The translations under genes were made by a program, and so were the position numbers. Of a stretch of DNA of 64,000 nucleotides, positions 42,206 through 53,106 are shown piece by piece (the stretch's first letter is position 1; each line of letters begins with the position of its first letter). The stretch is from Kalaharituber pfeilii (Eukaryota > Ascomycota > Pezizomycetes > Pezizales > Pezizaceae): positions 62,001 to 126,000 of the forward strand of contig WHUZ01000066.1 of assembly GCA_015179045.1 (NCBI GenBank). The letters are read 5' to 3'. The notes under the pieces are model-generated. The model did no database searches. It had not been told where the DNA came from and worked only from the letters and a program-made list of their open reading frames with translations.

Positions 42206-43000
42206 ATTAATTACACAGGAGATAAAGGAAAAAATGAAATAGCTAGAACCCAATCAAAAGGATAAACGATAAACCCGCCTCAAGAAGGTCTATCCACCTC
42301 AACAACTCCATCAGGGCGTCCCGTTCTCCCTCACCTGTGGCCGGGAGCCCGTATATCGCTTCCATCCCCCCACACATAGGGACAGCATCATTGCAGCAGA
42401 AAGGCTAGACAACACCATCATGGATAACACAATACCATAGGCCCCAGTAGACTGAGGCTTCATTCCAAAAACTTCTTGTAACATAAGTAGCACAGCAACG
42501 CATTAGATGCCTTCTGTACTCTTTGCCTTCTCTCTAATTTCAGCGTCTCTGCTGAAGACAGTCCACTTCATCTAATACTGAAGCCCTCTGAACCCGTCGT
42601 ATCAATTTTCGTCCTGTGTAGCATAGAATCGCAGTGTCCTGCTTCTGTAGACTCCGCCGTGGGCGAGGGCGCATTCACGCACCTAAAAACCTGTTCCAGT
42701 TTTTTGTGCCCAGCCAGGATTATCTTGTTAAATTCAACGAATTCTTGCGCCACACCGGTTAGCGTGTGATTTCGTAAGAGTAGAGGTGCACGACGCGAAT
42801 ACTTTCTTTAGACACTCCAACGCATTCACCCTGTCTTTAGCGGTCTTCATTTGTGCTCAGCGATAGAACGACCAGTGCACACTCACCAGCGCAACACCAT
42901 TTACCTTCTGCATATAGCAATTTATATAGTATGGCAATTGTCGAGTTTTTTGGACGCTGCAGGAGCGTCACTGACAGAAATTTCTTGTAGGACGGGTCCG

Positions 43001-43873
43001 ATGGAAAACCGCAGCCAGGTCACTCCCAGCGGCAGCGCTAGATTACCTAGGCCTTACTCAAAAGCTCACATCCCTAATTCTCCCTATGGCCCGCATCCTC
43101 CGCAATCAACACTAGTAAACAGCAGGCATTGCCCTGGCTCTCATGCGTCTCCTCACCCACATACTCCCGTCAAACTTACCTCCAGCCCCCCTCAGACCCC
43201 CTCAACCGACACCCGGAAGAAGAGCGTCTCCTGGGCGCCCCTCCCACCCCCTCTAGTCCATCCACTGGTGCCCATATCTTCAAAACCATACCACATCCCG
43301 GCTCTCCACGGTCCATACCCCTCTGATCAACTTACCATAGTCTTCAAAGTAGACCTCTCGGCTGTGCAGCGCCCATCAGGCTTTTTTCAAAAGGTGCTAT
43401 ATGTTAATCAGTACAAGAACCAGCATCACTGGAGCTTGTTGCATATTCTGGACCATACATTTAAGTCTGCTGAGGAGCTGTGGACTCGTAGTCGGGAAGG
43501 CGGGGAGGCCAAGAAGGGGAAGAGGAAGTCCACTCCGTGGTCATATGTACGGAATAAGGTATTGTGGCAGCTGCATGTGAGAGCGTGGGGGGATGAGGGG
43601 GTGAGGAGGTGGATGGAGACGGGGGAGAAGGTGCCGGGGATCGAAGGCGGCGACATTAGTGACGATATTGGTAGAGTGAATTCGGTGAAAGGGAAGCGCA
43701 AGAGAGGGAGTCGAGGGAAGGGCAGGAGCAAAGCAAAGATAAATTCGAAAGACAGGAGCTTACTCGTCGAGGCAAGAGATATGGCAACGTGGGGAAAGTG
43801 GATGGAAGGGTTATGGGAGGCGAGCAAAAGCTTAGGAAAGGACGGGATGGTGGTAGGGGTGGAGCTGTTGTAA
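43001..43873 (+). CDS. Family X paralogue 2, function unknown
   Basis: ATG at 43001 (MENRSQVTPSGS), 290 residues, no intron needed; this is the most complete family member. The first ~110 residues are Pro/Ser/His-rich and contain KKSVSWAPLPPPLVHPLVPI. The conserved core follows: LTIVFKVDLSAVQRPSGFF, QKVLYVNQ, WQLHVRAWGDEGVRRWMET, an inserted Lys/Arg/Gly-rich loop (about residues 220-250), TWGKWMEGLWEASKSLGKDG and the C-terminal MVVGVELL. Compared with X1 the loop is longer and strongly basic. No signal peptide or membrane helix. Unknown function; the alternation of hydrophobic strands with aromatic positions suggests a compact alpha/beta domain, which is inference only. Confidence 0.68.
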   Translation: MENRSQVTPSGSARLPRPYSKAHIPNSPYGPHPPQSTLVNSRHCPGSHASPHPHTPVKLTSSPPQTPSTDTRKKSVSWAPLPPPLVHPLVPISSKPYHIPALHGPYPSDQLTIVFKVDLSAVQRPSGFFQKVLYVNQYKNQHHWSLLHILDHTFKSAEELWTRSREGGEAKKGKRKSTPWSYVRNKVLWQLHVRAWGDEGVRRWMETGEKVPGIEGGDISDDIGRVNSVKGKRKRGSRGKGRSKAKINSKDRSLLVEARDMATWGKWMEGLWEASKSLGKDGMVVGVELL

Positions 43874-45072
43874 GGAAACAAAGCTTGTTGCCCTGGCTGT
43901 GGCTGTAGGGTCTTTAACCTTGCTTATCGTCGGAGTTTGAAGTGCTTGTGATGTGCTTTTCTCTGAAGATATATGCTTTGCGTGAGGTGTATATTATAGA
44001 GCTAATTTGACATTACTTACAGAAAGCTTGGGTAAATGGTATTTCGCTATCGGACGAATATCATCTTAGCTGCTTGTTTGGGGAAAGTCTCATATGAGTT
44101 TAATCCCAGCTCACTGAGACAGAGAACTGTTTTTAGTGCAACGGAACCAGAAACATTCGAATCAAGAAAGCTGGCCATAGGATCTTGGTGCGGTCCTCTC
44201 AACAGATGACGCCAGCAGGGAAGTGGAAACTAGTACGAGTATGTATTGAGATTTTGCAAGGCACATATATGTATGCACAACATATCCAATTTACCAAATT
44301 CGATCACGGTTCGCATTTCATTCAATTCCGCATTAAAGGTACACTTCGCAGAATGCTAGTAGCACAGGACACAGAGGATGACAGACATGGAGAATCGTAA
44401 GACCCTTTTATGATGCCGAAGCTTATCTAGAAGGCAATCTCAGTCCACCTTGACTGCAGAAGAACCAATCAGATCCGCACCCATTCCGATTTGCAATATC
44501 TCATGTCCAGAAAAGACCATCTCGAGCGAAGTTTCACAACAGGGACTATAGTCTACACACTTCCATGGCCAGCAAAATTGACTCAAATACCGTGTTTCAT
44601 TAGATGTTTGTGGGACGTTTCTCAAAAAGATTCTGAAGTCGTAATTAAAACAACCACCCAGGTACCTATGAGCACTTACCATTCATTTTTCCCTAATATG
44701 CGCTGTGTCTCTCACTGTGATTAACGTCTGATGTCGGGCTATAAGGGTCAATGCCCACCAAGCTGGCGCAGTTCGCATTATGTCCGTTGGTGGCCCGCGC
44801 TGTTTCTTCCCACATCGACGGTAAGTACTTCTTTAACCGGCCTCGAGACCGTTAGTTATTCGTTTTTGCTAGCCTGAGACAACAGCATCCGTTCCCGTTT
44901 AGTCAACACATTTTCGAGTGAACTCACATTTTGAATCCTAGAACAACATGGCCAGCAAACTAACCCCAAGTCTGAGCAATATCGTTAGTTACCCTCCGTC
45001 GGTTTCTTACTGATGCGAACCTAATTCTTAGCTAGCTCCGGCACTTCCGCCCTGTCAGTTCGGACACCCTGA
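43874..45072. other. Intergenic / possible 5' exons of X3
   Basis: Contains good splice-like signals, e.g. GTAAGT at about 44819 after a short ATG frame from 44751, and TTCTTAG near 45031, but I could not build a unique exon chain into X3. Confidence 0.3.
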
Positions 45073-45705
45073 CATTCCGCAATCACGAATATAACTACAT
45101 CTGCCGGGCATGTACTGCTCTCGCGGCCTACCACGATTGCCTGGACTATCTCTGTCACGCATGTTGGACTGTTGACGAGTTCAAAACCTACTGCAGCCGT
45201 CGTCTGGGCGCCTTCGCCATGCCCAGATCTGCCCCCGCCAAACTTCGTCCCCTCAATCCCACCGCACTTCTTGCATCACAGTTCGCAAAACATCACGATA
45301 TTCTTCAAAGTGGTCTTCCCTGCAGCTCTCCACTCTCCTGTGTTCTTCCAAAAGGTGTTCTTCCGGAATCTGGCATTTACACCGAATTCCAGCTCTATAG
45401 CGGAGTGTCTGATGCGAGCATTCCCCGTTAGACAGGATGAACTGGTTCAGCCAGGGACGCTCCAGGAGTTCGTCCGAAGGCAGCGGGTGTGGAAAATTTA
45501 CATGATGGCATGGGGTAACGAGAACGTAGGGGAATGGCTACATGAAAGTGTAAATCCCAGAGCGGGCCGGTGGGCCAGACGGAAACCATCATCGGAGATG
45601 CCGAGCCACTGCCCTGATGTGTGGGCCATCTGGTTGACGGGAATGTGGACGGTTACGACTTCAATGGGGAAGGAAGGATACGTTGTCGGAGTTGACATCG
45701 TTTAA
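45073..45705 (+). CDS. Family X paralogue 3, function unknown (5' end unresolved)
   Basis: The frame is open from 45073 to the stop at 45703-45705, without an in-frame ATG. A good acceptor (CTACTGCAG, ending 45196) lies just before the conserved AAVVWAPSPCPDLPPP, which parallels SVSWAPLPPPL of X2, so an upstream exon is likely. Core: ITIFFKVVFPAALHSPVFF, QKVFFRN, VWKIYMMAWGNENVGEWL, VWAIWLTGMW and the end GYVVGVDIV. In another frame the same region has a Cys-rich stretch (see findings). No known domain recognised. Confidence 0.6.
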   Translation, partial: HSAITNITTSAGHVLLSRPTTIAWTISVTHVGLLTSSKPTAAVVWAPSPCPDLPPPNFVPSIPPHFLHHSSQNITIFFKVVFPAALHSPVFFQKVFFRNLAFTPNSSSIAECLMRAFPVRQDELVQPGTLQEFVRRQRVWKIYMMAWGNENVGEWLHESVNPRAGRWARRKPSSEMPSHCPDVWAIWLTGMWTVTTSMGKEGYVVGVDIV

Positions 45706-47640
45706 ATGGAGTAGGTGTGTGAGTTATGGCAAGGTCGAGGCACGGTAGTAATTTCATTACCGGATTGAATTTGAAAATATGAGGCGTTGTGGAATGTACC
45801 CTGGTGTTAGAGTGTATGTTATATTTGTGCGACAGTGTTTCCCATACAAATGTGCTATCGTAATGCACTTCTTCTATTTGGAGAATTATCTCGTACTTTG
45901 AATCCTACATCTTAAGCTTTTCAGTATGATTAATTTCCTTGCCAATTCGTCTGGATACCAGATTGTAATGTACGCATTGATGCGAATTCTGCATGCCCTG
46001 CCCCGTCAGGTCAATGTAATATTTGATCATGCATCACAACGTATGATATAACCATATCGTCAGATCGGAGCACTTGGGCGTCAGTTCTTCAATGTTGGGA
46101 GTGCACTTTATAAATATTTAAAGATCTAAGGTCGTCCTAGAGTATTCAACTTAGCAGTTATCCTTTCTTCAGCTTTACTGTATGTATTCTCCCCTCCCCC
46201 ATCTTCCACGTATTCCACTCTAATTTTTATTATAGATTACTTGCGCACGGCCTTTTCATATTCTCTTGTATACAACGCTTCATAATATTTCTCTTTCTAC
46301 CACTCTCGATATATACTATTCTTTTTTTTCTTTTCTTACTTCATTTTAATTTTATTTTTTTGAGTGAGCTGCGCGTAATGGCAAGTTCAACCCACTCTGA
46401 TCTAACCCCTTTTCCCGGAGTTTCTCCGCCTGCATACGAATGGCTACCAACCATAAACTGAACAATAAAAACTCGAACCCATGTGGCTGACCACGCGCTA
46501 TTGGATAATATAGTTAAACATCGTAATATTTTCATAATACCGCTAGCCGCAATAGTGGCTAAGAAATTCAATAGCTTGTACAGGAAGCTTCCATACTGTG
46601 CGGCTAGAATTCAGGTTTCTTGGTTGGATCCCGCATGAGACTGAAGACAAATTTCTAAATCTAAATGAATCAAAGGTTAAGAAAAGATGTGGTGCTGTTG
46701 TGTTCCCATCGTTAGTTCCTTTTCTCATAGGTATGGAGAATACCGTACTGCAAGCCCATGCACCCGGAAGCGCCTGGATATATTCCATATGTTCCACACT
46801 TATCGCTGCATAATTCATTGGTTCACCTGGCGCTCATTCTCCACTTCCTTGGGTGCTCACTGCTAAATAACTGCAACTATTGAAATATCAAACTTCCATC
46901 AGGTGAGTTTTATATCTGGAAACTGAGCATATCCTATCACGTCGTTAACCGTAATATCTCCTGATGACACCACCTCAAACCTTTTTTGCGAGCCTCAACT
47001 ATGGAATTGCATAGCCATATTTTTCTGCCAGTTGACTGTAAATTCCATTAACATCGTACATCATTGAATCGGCGCGGCTTTCTAGGAGATATAAGTTTCC
47101 ATTTGGTCGGCGTCACGTGCGTATGTACCGTTTCGGCATGAACTATTGAGCGACAGACAGGAGGGTCCGAGAGTGGTCCATAACAGGGACCTGGAAAGAA
47201 GGCCTCCCATGGTGTACTGGTCAGAGTTCCTCTTGAGGGCCCGTCAAGCGCATTATCACTTTCATCCACCTCTTCTGCGATATCCCAAAATGAACCACGC
47301 TCGTTCCCGGGACTGCTCGGCTCCATTTTTCATGTTCCTTCCTCATATGCCGCCCCTGTGGACTACGGCGAGAGGGTACCGCTGTGGTTAATATGCTTAA
47401 GTTCTCCTTCATTTGCTGCAGTTGTAACCCATGGGCCCACCTGGAATATGTGCGTAGTTTGAGTTGGTACGAGTGAGCGCACGGACATACATCCTGATAT
47501 CGAAGGCACCGTGGCGAGGTTGCATCGAGCAAAGTGGAAACACGGAGGTAAATGATTAGACACTCTGCGGGGTGGTGGTGGGGATAGCAGCAGCACCCCT
47601 CAATGAAGGCCTCAGCTGCCGCGAGCCTTCACCAACGGAG
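45706..47640. other. Intergenic, no gene recognised
   Basis: Several short frames on both strands without supporting features. Confidence 0.4.
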
Positions 47641-47660
47641 TGGGCGGTAGATAGGATCAA

Positions 47661-47724
47661 TATTTTTTTTTTTTTTTTTAATAATATCATTACTCGCGTG
47701 CCGCCCTAAGGGCTATGGCGAGAG
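47661..47724 (-). mobile_element. 64-bp tail-only retro-insertion
   Basis: T-run, AATAATATCATTACTCGCGT, GCCGCCCTAAGGGCTATGGC, GAGAG. Flanked by a perfect 12-bp duplication AGATAGGATCAA at 47649-47660 and 47725-47736. Confidence 0.9.
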
Positions 47725-47869
47725 AGATAGGATCAAGTAGTTGGCGAAGGTCTGGGGGGAGCTCTCACACCTTGCTGTAGCTGAACGGTACGAGGCAGTG
47801 ACGTAGTGACTATAGAGCCCCTATGTAGTTCCTCTGCACCAGTCAACTAAGCCTCGTCATTGAGTACTC

Positions 47870-48096
47870 CACCCCTGCCATGGGCTTGCAACTTGTATGC
47901 GGGGTAACGTGGCACAAAAATAACAAAAGCCTTATCCAGGAGGGCGACACGCAGTACCTGCACAGAGCGAACGGAAGTGTTTTCCAGCATCACGCCGCTC
48001 ATCTCATCTTCTTGTCCTTTGCTTGTCTCCGCGCATTGAGGGCTCTGGGCCAGGGGCCCTGCCATGGCGAACAGTTGTAGACGAGGCTACAAAATT
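47870..48096 (+). mobile_element. Two degenerate family-2-like tails
   Basis: CCCTGCCATGGGCTTGCAAC...GGGGTAACGTGGC at about 47873-47913, and GGCCCTGCCATGGCGAACAG TTGTAGACGAGGCTAC at about 48055-48091. Both lack long poly(A); old. Confidence 0.5.
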
Positions 48097-48814
48097 AAAT
48101 TATTTGCTTGCCTAGCTCCGGTGTCGCCGAACAAATATTTCTATGGCTGGTATACGTCAGCGCCTGTAGATCCCGGATGGACGACCATCTCTTCTCACCA
48201 AGATCATGCGCTCTTCGTATCAGGCCCTTTGATTCCCGATGCCACAGCTAGCGATGCCCGTCTCTTGGACTGCACAGAAGCCCATTCGTTGCCATTCGTG
48301 AACCATGCTCGACAATCATTGTCGCTGAAAGTTGTAAGTAAGCCGTGTAATTGCGTCCAACAGCCGTTGGCATTGTGGAAGATGAGTGTGAACGGGGAGC
48401 AGTGATTTAATCTACGGATTCAGGGTAAGCGGGCACAGCTGCTTAAATTTCTTGGCAGAACAATGCAGTAGTAATACGGGCGGTCCCAGCCCCTCAAAAG
48501 CTGTATTCATCTCGCATACCTCGAGCCCTCGTCCCGGGCTTTCTCCTCACATCCGTCCTCCCTGACAGCAACAATTCCTACGATTAGTTCCAACACCATA
48601 TCCCTGCTACTACTTCACCTATTGTTCTCCATACGATAGCACGGAAAACACGTGTACTGGATTGCAAGGAACGACTTAAGCAGCAGCTCTGCGCCACTAA
48701 GTTGTTTACTTGACGATGAATCCCTTTTTTTCAGGAATGAAGAGGAAGGCCAGCATGATGGTCGGCAGCCCCTAGCAGCCATGGCGCGAACACGACTAAC
48801 AGAAACACCGCTAG
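48097..48814. other. Intergenic upstream of X4
   Basis: No gene recognised; an ATG frame at 48781-48903 may be a 5' exon of X4 or chance. Confidence 0.3.
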
Positions 48815-49495
48815 GAGCTCCAGGTAGACAAAGCGCACGACGATGCACCGCCAAAGAAATGTTGTCCTGGTGGCTGCTGCACAATCCGGTGTACAGGAGG
48901 TAGCCCGTCCATCGCCGAGCTTCCCGAGAGCAGCAAACCCTCACCCGCGTTCCTGAAGACCAAGCGGTCTTTCCTTGCCTCCTTCAGCCCACAGCATAGC
49001 AACAACCCCGGCCTCCGCGCAGAGCCTAGGTATGCCAGCCTGCCTCAAAGTGCCGTGGACACTATCACTATAGTGTTCAAAGTTGACCTCACTTGCCTTC
49101 AGCAACCTCCCAAATGGTTCACGAAAGTGGTGTATCGGGACCGGCTCCTGAACACGGACTGCTTCACCCTCGGTGTTGTATTATGCCACGCCTTTCCGCT
49201 CTCAGATCCTAATTCAACCGCTGGCTGGATTCACGCCTGCATACGAAACCGGTGGTCGTGGAAATTGATAATCCGCTGTTGGGGAAATATGGAAGTATCG
49301 GCATGGGCTGCAAGGAAAGAATATATGCCCGGTGACCTGGCGGATGGAGTCATGATTAGAAGTCAAGACTCCATTGACTGGGCGGCGTGGTTGCGTATGT
49401 TATGGTTGCAGAGGAGTGGGTTCGGTGGAGCCCAGGCTGAGATGATTGTGGGGGTTGAGTTGGTGGGTAGGGTGACTCTAGCTGCATCATTATAA
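48815..49495 (+). CDS. Family X paralogue 4, function unknown (5' end unresolved)
   Basis: Frame open from 48815 to the stop at 49493-49495; no in-frame ATG before the core (frame position 49055 is GTG). A possible acceptor GTACAG ends at 48896. The conserved core is ITIVFKVDLTCLQQPPKWF, TKVVYRD, WSWKLIIRCWGNMEVSAW, DSIDWAAWLRMLWLQ and MIVGVELV. Unlike X1-X3, the protein continues nine residues past VGVEL. It is the most distant member in position, about 3.3 kb after X3, with a tail-only insertion and old LINE tails between. No known domain recognised. Confidence 0.58.
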   Translation, partial: ELQVDKAHDDAPPKKCCPGGCCTIRCTGGSPSIAELPESSKPSPAFLKTKRSFLASFSPQHSNNPGLRAEPRYASLPQSAVDTITIVFKVDLTCLQQPPKWFTKVVYRDRLLNTDCFTLGVVLCHAFPLSDPNSTAGWIHACIRNRWSWKLIIRCWGNMEVSAWAARKEYMPGDLADGVMIRSQDSIDWAAWLRMLWLQRSGFGGAQAEMIVGVELVGRVTLAASL

Positions 49496-50276
49496 TTTTG
49501 TATTTTGTCATTAATGGGGATTGCTGAATCATGGTGTTTCTAAGTGTTCTAGTCACGTAGTGGCAGTTTGGAACTGGCATACTGAGCGTGCTTCATCTTT
49601 CACACCGGGCACTGAACAGTTACTAGTAACCTTGGCTCGAGAGCAAGCAGGGGATCGGTATATGTTAGAAGTTAAATTACACCACACACCTATCCTATTA
49701 TTGCTACTGCTGCCGGACGGAAAATGCAGGGATGCAAGGACCATGCGCGGGAGCAGTTTCTAACTAGACTAACGCTTAGCAGGGGAGCGCTACAGTTTGT
49801 TTCTGCTCAGCCAACGCCCACACAGTACATACCCCTTGAGTGCGCTATCGGATCAAAATTTGACTACGTCTCCATTTACCAGACTCTCATTTTCTCCAGC
49901 ATCCTTTGCTTTTGCATGTCAGAAATGGGAATATATTTCATATCCATTAGCAACCACATTAGTATACCCGGTCTTCGAGCCCCCTTCCACTTATCCGTCC
50001 GCAACAGGACCACGAGGTTTTCTCGCAGAGGGGTGATATCCGTGAGGAATGATAAATTCAACGAGATGACTTCCAGAGAGATCTTTATCATGGCTTCCGC
50101 TGAGGAAATCGGGAATAAGATATAGAGAAGCTGTTCTCGGAGAGACTCAAACAAACTTTATAAATTCCTCCTTAAAAAAAGTCAGCGTAAAATACAATCT
50201 TTCATAATTTAGATTATCCTCCGAGAGTTTCCTTCCCATACCATCTCCTGAAGAATTGCAGGCCGGAGTTCAGTAG
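49496..50276. other. Intergenic / possible 5' exons of gene Z
   Basis: Frames around 49797-50125 contain suggestive peptides (WEYISYPLATT, PPSTYPSATGPRGF) in different frames, perhaps exons, but not resolved. Confidence 0.3.
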
Positions 50277-51755
50277 TGCAAAGCAACCTACCGACTCACA
50301 ACCGTTCGTCAGATTCCGAAGACCTTGACTTTTCGCGGGATTACTGCCACCACACGCCATGACCCTGAAATTGCACCAGAAACCAGTTGGGACAATTTCT
50401 TGGGCGATCTAGGAATTGAACCAGAATCGGACTGGTATCAGATGCGCCCAGAACCGGAAGTGCACAACGGTATCGTCCCAATGATGCGGAATGGCCCTGA
50501 CCTGGCCGCATTATGCTCTATCCTTGGGTTCGTACAAGACACAGAATCAGCAAATGGAGAGCTCTCCCGCAAACCGATGCAAATGCCGGAACAATGGGTC
50601 GGCCCACTTGGATGGCTACAGTTCCGTACGGGATAGGAGGGTTGTGTTGTGCAATTTCGTTTTCGCGCAGAGGTAGCTATCACTTGATGCAGCTATCCCC
50701 AACAACGCGTAACTACTACAACGGCAAGCCTCCGCATTACATCTCCTCAGTAGAGCGTGGCAGTCAATTGGGGCTTTCTATTTAAAGAATTCTACAGCGG
50801 GTGCTTTGTTCCTCGGCATTACAGAATATCAGGGAGCGGAAGAGACGGAGCAACCCCCACACACCAATGATGAAGGTTATGAGCTGATAACCATGGAGGA
50901 TCCTACTGACGAGGAGATGGAGGCACTACAAGTTTTGGGAGACGCAAGAAGACGCGGGTTCGCCTACCCGGGCGACGTTTATGGAGTGTGAGGGAATTTC
51001 AAGTCGAGGAATATCTCGATGTTGGAAGCACTTTTTAGCTCGGAGGGCTGGGGATTTATATTGCTGGTGCCCTTGCCTGGTCTCCTTGATAGAGTTCTTG
51101 AAGAACTTGGGCGGACACCCGGGTTGGATTGGAGAAACAACATTCACGAATATGATCGGGTTACCATTTCTTATACGATGGGGGATCAGACGCAATATCC
51201 CTTCCAAATAGGCGGGTACTGCATGGATAGAAATGCGCTTGGACACTTCAAGTCTGCGCTGCTGCGCTCTAATTGTATGGCTTCTTCTGCAGCGCTAGTT
51301 ACAATTCCGCGAAGCAGATAAATGACGTTCTCAGCCACGTCGAACCTTGGCTGGATAGCTTCCACTCTCCCTACATCTTCTCTCCCGCTGCAGCCCACAG
51401 ACTCTCCGATGCAGGGGCACGGAGCCCCGACAAGCAAGGTGTTTTCGACGGCATCTATCATGCAATGCTTGTTGTCAATGACCTCCACCGCTGTACCCAA
51501 ACAGTACCCACTAATATCCGCATTGAGGACATTCGACTTCTCAGCAAAGCCTTCTTCTCTGTAATGCAGGGTAGTAAGACAAGCCCTGCCCGTACCCACA
51601 CCAATATAGCAGACCTTGTGTGGGGCTTTCTAGCCACTCCATGCCAGTTTGAGCACCTGAGCAGACGGCTCGTGTTGCATGACTTCGACTACATGAAGCT
51701 CCTGGATGATGAGACCTGTGTGACAATTAATCAGCCAAACAACGCTACCGGATAG
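50277..51755 (+). CDS. Spliced gene Z, function unknown, 5' end unresolved
   Basis: Proposed exons are ..50625, 50798-50987, 51039-51215 and 51293-51755. The last intron (51216-51292) has GTACTG, a CTAAT branch motif and TTCTGCAG and joins GG|C exactly in phase. The one before (50988-51038) has GTGAGG and TTTTTAG and replaces an in-frame TGA by Val. The first (50626-50797; GTACGG/TCTACAG) is phase-consistent but less certain. Peptides include NGPDLAALCSILGFVQD, TDEEMEALQVLGDARRRGFA, GWGFILLVPLPGLLDRVLEE, QINDVLSHVEPWLDSF and QFEHLSRRLVLHDFDYMKLL. I do not recognise the family. The final exon is long and acidic/aromatic, without signal peptide or membrane segment. Confidence 0.5.
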
Positions 51756-52044
51756 GGCAGTGGTTACCATGAACGAAGAGACAATCCCATTTCCAGCAGA
51801 TGCTCAGGGACCATGCCAATCTAGGCTCAATGGCAGGTATAGGGTGCCATTAGTCCGAGAGGCTACATGCAATAGAGAAACGGTTTGCGAGCGTTCCTGA
51901 GTGTGCTGTTGACTTGTATCTGGACAACAAAGCTGATTACAAATGTGCAGATATATGATACAAGTATCCCTCTTTCCATCACCATGGTTTAGAGCACGAG
52001 CCGTTTGTCTTCTCCCCATGAGTGATATTTCTTTTTGCGTTAGC

Positions 52045-52837
52045 AAGAGACCCGCAACCGGAGACCAGGTACTTAAGAGGATCACTCGAACACCGCGACC
52101 CCTTACCAATTCATATACATCAGTTCCATCCCAAAGACCTTAGTGGACAAGAGTGGGAAGACGTCATAGCCAGAGAGACAGAGGAGGGGTGGGTGAGTAT
52201 ATACACAGATGGAAGCAGGAGAGAGGGGAGGACAGGAGCTGGAGTATACCAGGGGACCAAAGACAGATCCGTGTACCTGGGGAGGCAATGCACGGTGAAC
52301 GATGCAGAATTAATAGCGGTAGGAGAAGCCCTGAAAGGGGAGGGAGAGTTGGTGGTCGTCACGGATTCCAGAGTTACCATAACAAGACTACAAGGGATAG
52401 TGAGAGGAGACCTAACGCCAGAGGGGTCGGCTGAGTTTGTGAGGAGGCAGTGGGAAGAGAGGGTAGCCCGAGGGGAATATGACGTTGCGGTGTTGTGGGT
52501 GAAATCGCACAGAGGAGTCAGGGGCAACGCCATGGCGGACATGGCGGCGAAGGTTGCCACAGCAATGCAATACCAGGATGAGACAGTGACAGAGGCGGGG
52601 ATCAAACAGCAGATCAAAGAGTGGAGAGCCGAGGAGAGAAAGAGATTGAAGTCGTCGTACAGACCACTGGAGTATCTAGGGAGCAGGAGAAGGGTATCCA
52701 CTCTCGCGGGAATCTTGGGAAACAAGGGATTACGACAGTGGAGACACAGGATAGGGAAGGAGACTTCTCCCGAGTGCAGGTGGTGCGGAAGAGACTATGA
52801 AAATTTTGCGCACATCATGGGGGGGTGCGAGGTGTGA
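52045..52837 (+). pseudogene. LINE ORF2 C-terminus: intact RNase H domain plus zinc knuckle
   Basis: 5' truncated within RT (RYLRGSLEHRDPLPIHIHQF). The RNase H domain keeps its catalytic pattern: Asp in SIYTDGSRRE, Glu in NDAELIAVGEAL, Asp in VVVTDSRV, and KSHRGVRGNAMADMAAK with the late His and Asp. After a helical linker comes a C-x2-C-x8-H-x4-C knuckle (ECRWCGRDYENFAHIMGGC). The frame is uninterrupted to TGA 52835-52837, so this copy is young, but without RT and endonuclease it cannot act alone. Confidence 0.85.
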
Positions 52838-53106
52838 AGGAAGAGACTACCGAGAGGAGAGGAGGGTCTAAGGGGACCGATAAGGGATGAGGGGGTTAGG
52901 GGGGAGAAATGACGCTGGCGGAGGTGATGGACTGGGCGGCAGAGTAGACGGAGTGGTGCAGGACACGCTCGATCTTGCGACGTTGTTTTTTTACTTTTTC
53001 TGTGATGTTATACTCTGTTTATTCGTTGTTATGTATTTAAATCCTCGCCATAGCCTACAAGGCGGCATGCGAGTAATGACATAAAAAAAAAAAAAAAAAA
53101 AAAAAA
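52045..53106 (+). mobile_element. LINE family-1 3' fragment with poly(A)
   Basis: Carries the end of RT, full RNase H, knuckle, 3' UTR, and tail (CCTCGCCATAGCCTACAAGG, CGGCATGCGAGTAATGACAT) with a ~25-bp A-run ending at 53106. Flanks ATTTCTTTTT / ATTCTCTTTTT resemble but do not prove a duplication. This is the best-preserved family-1 copy here and defines which coding region goes with the tail. Confidence 0.85.
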
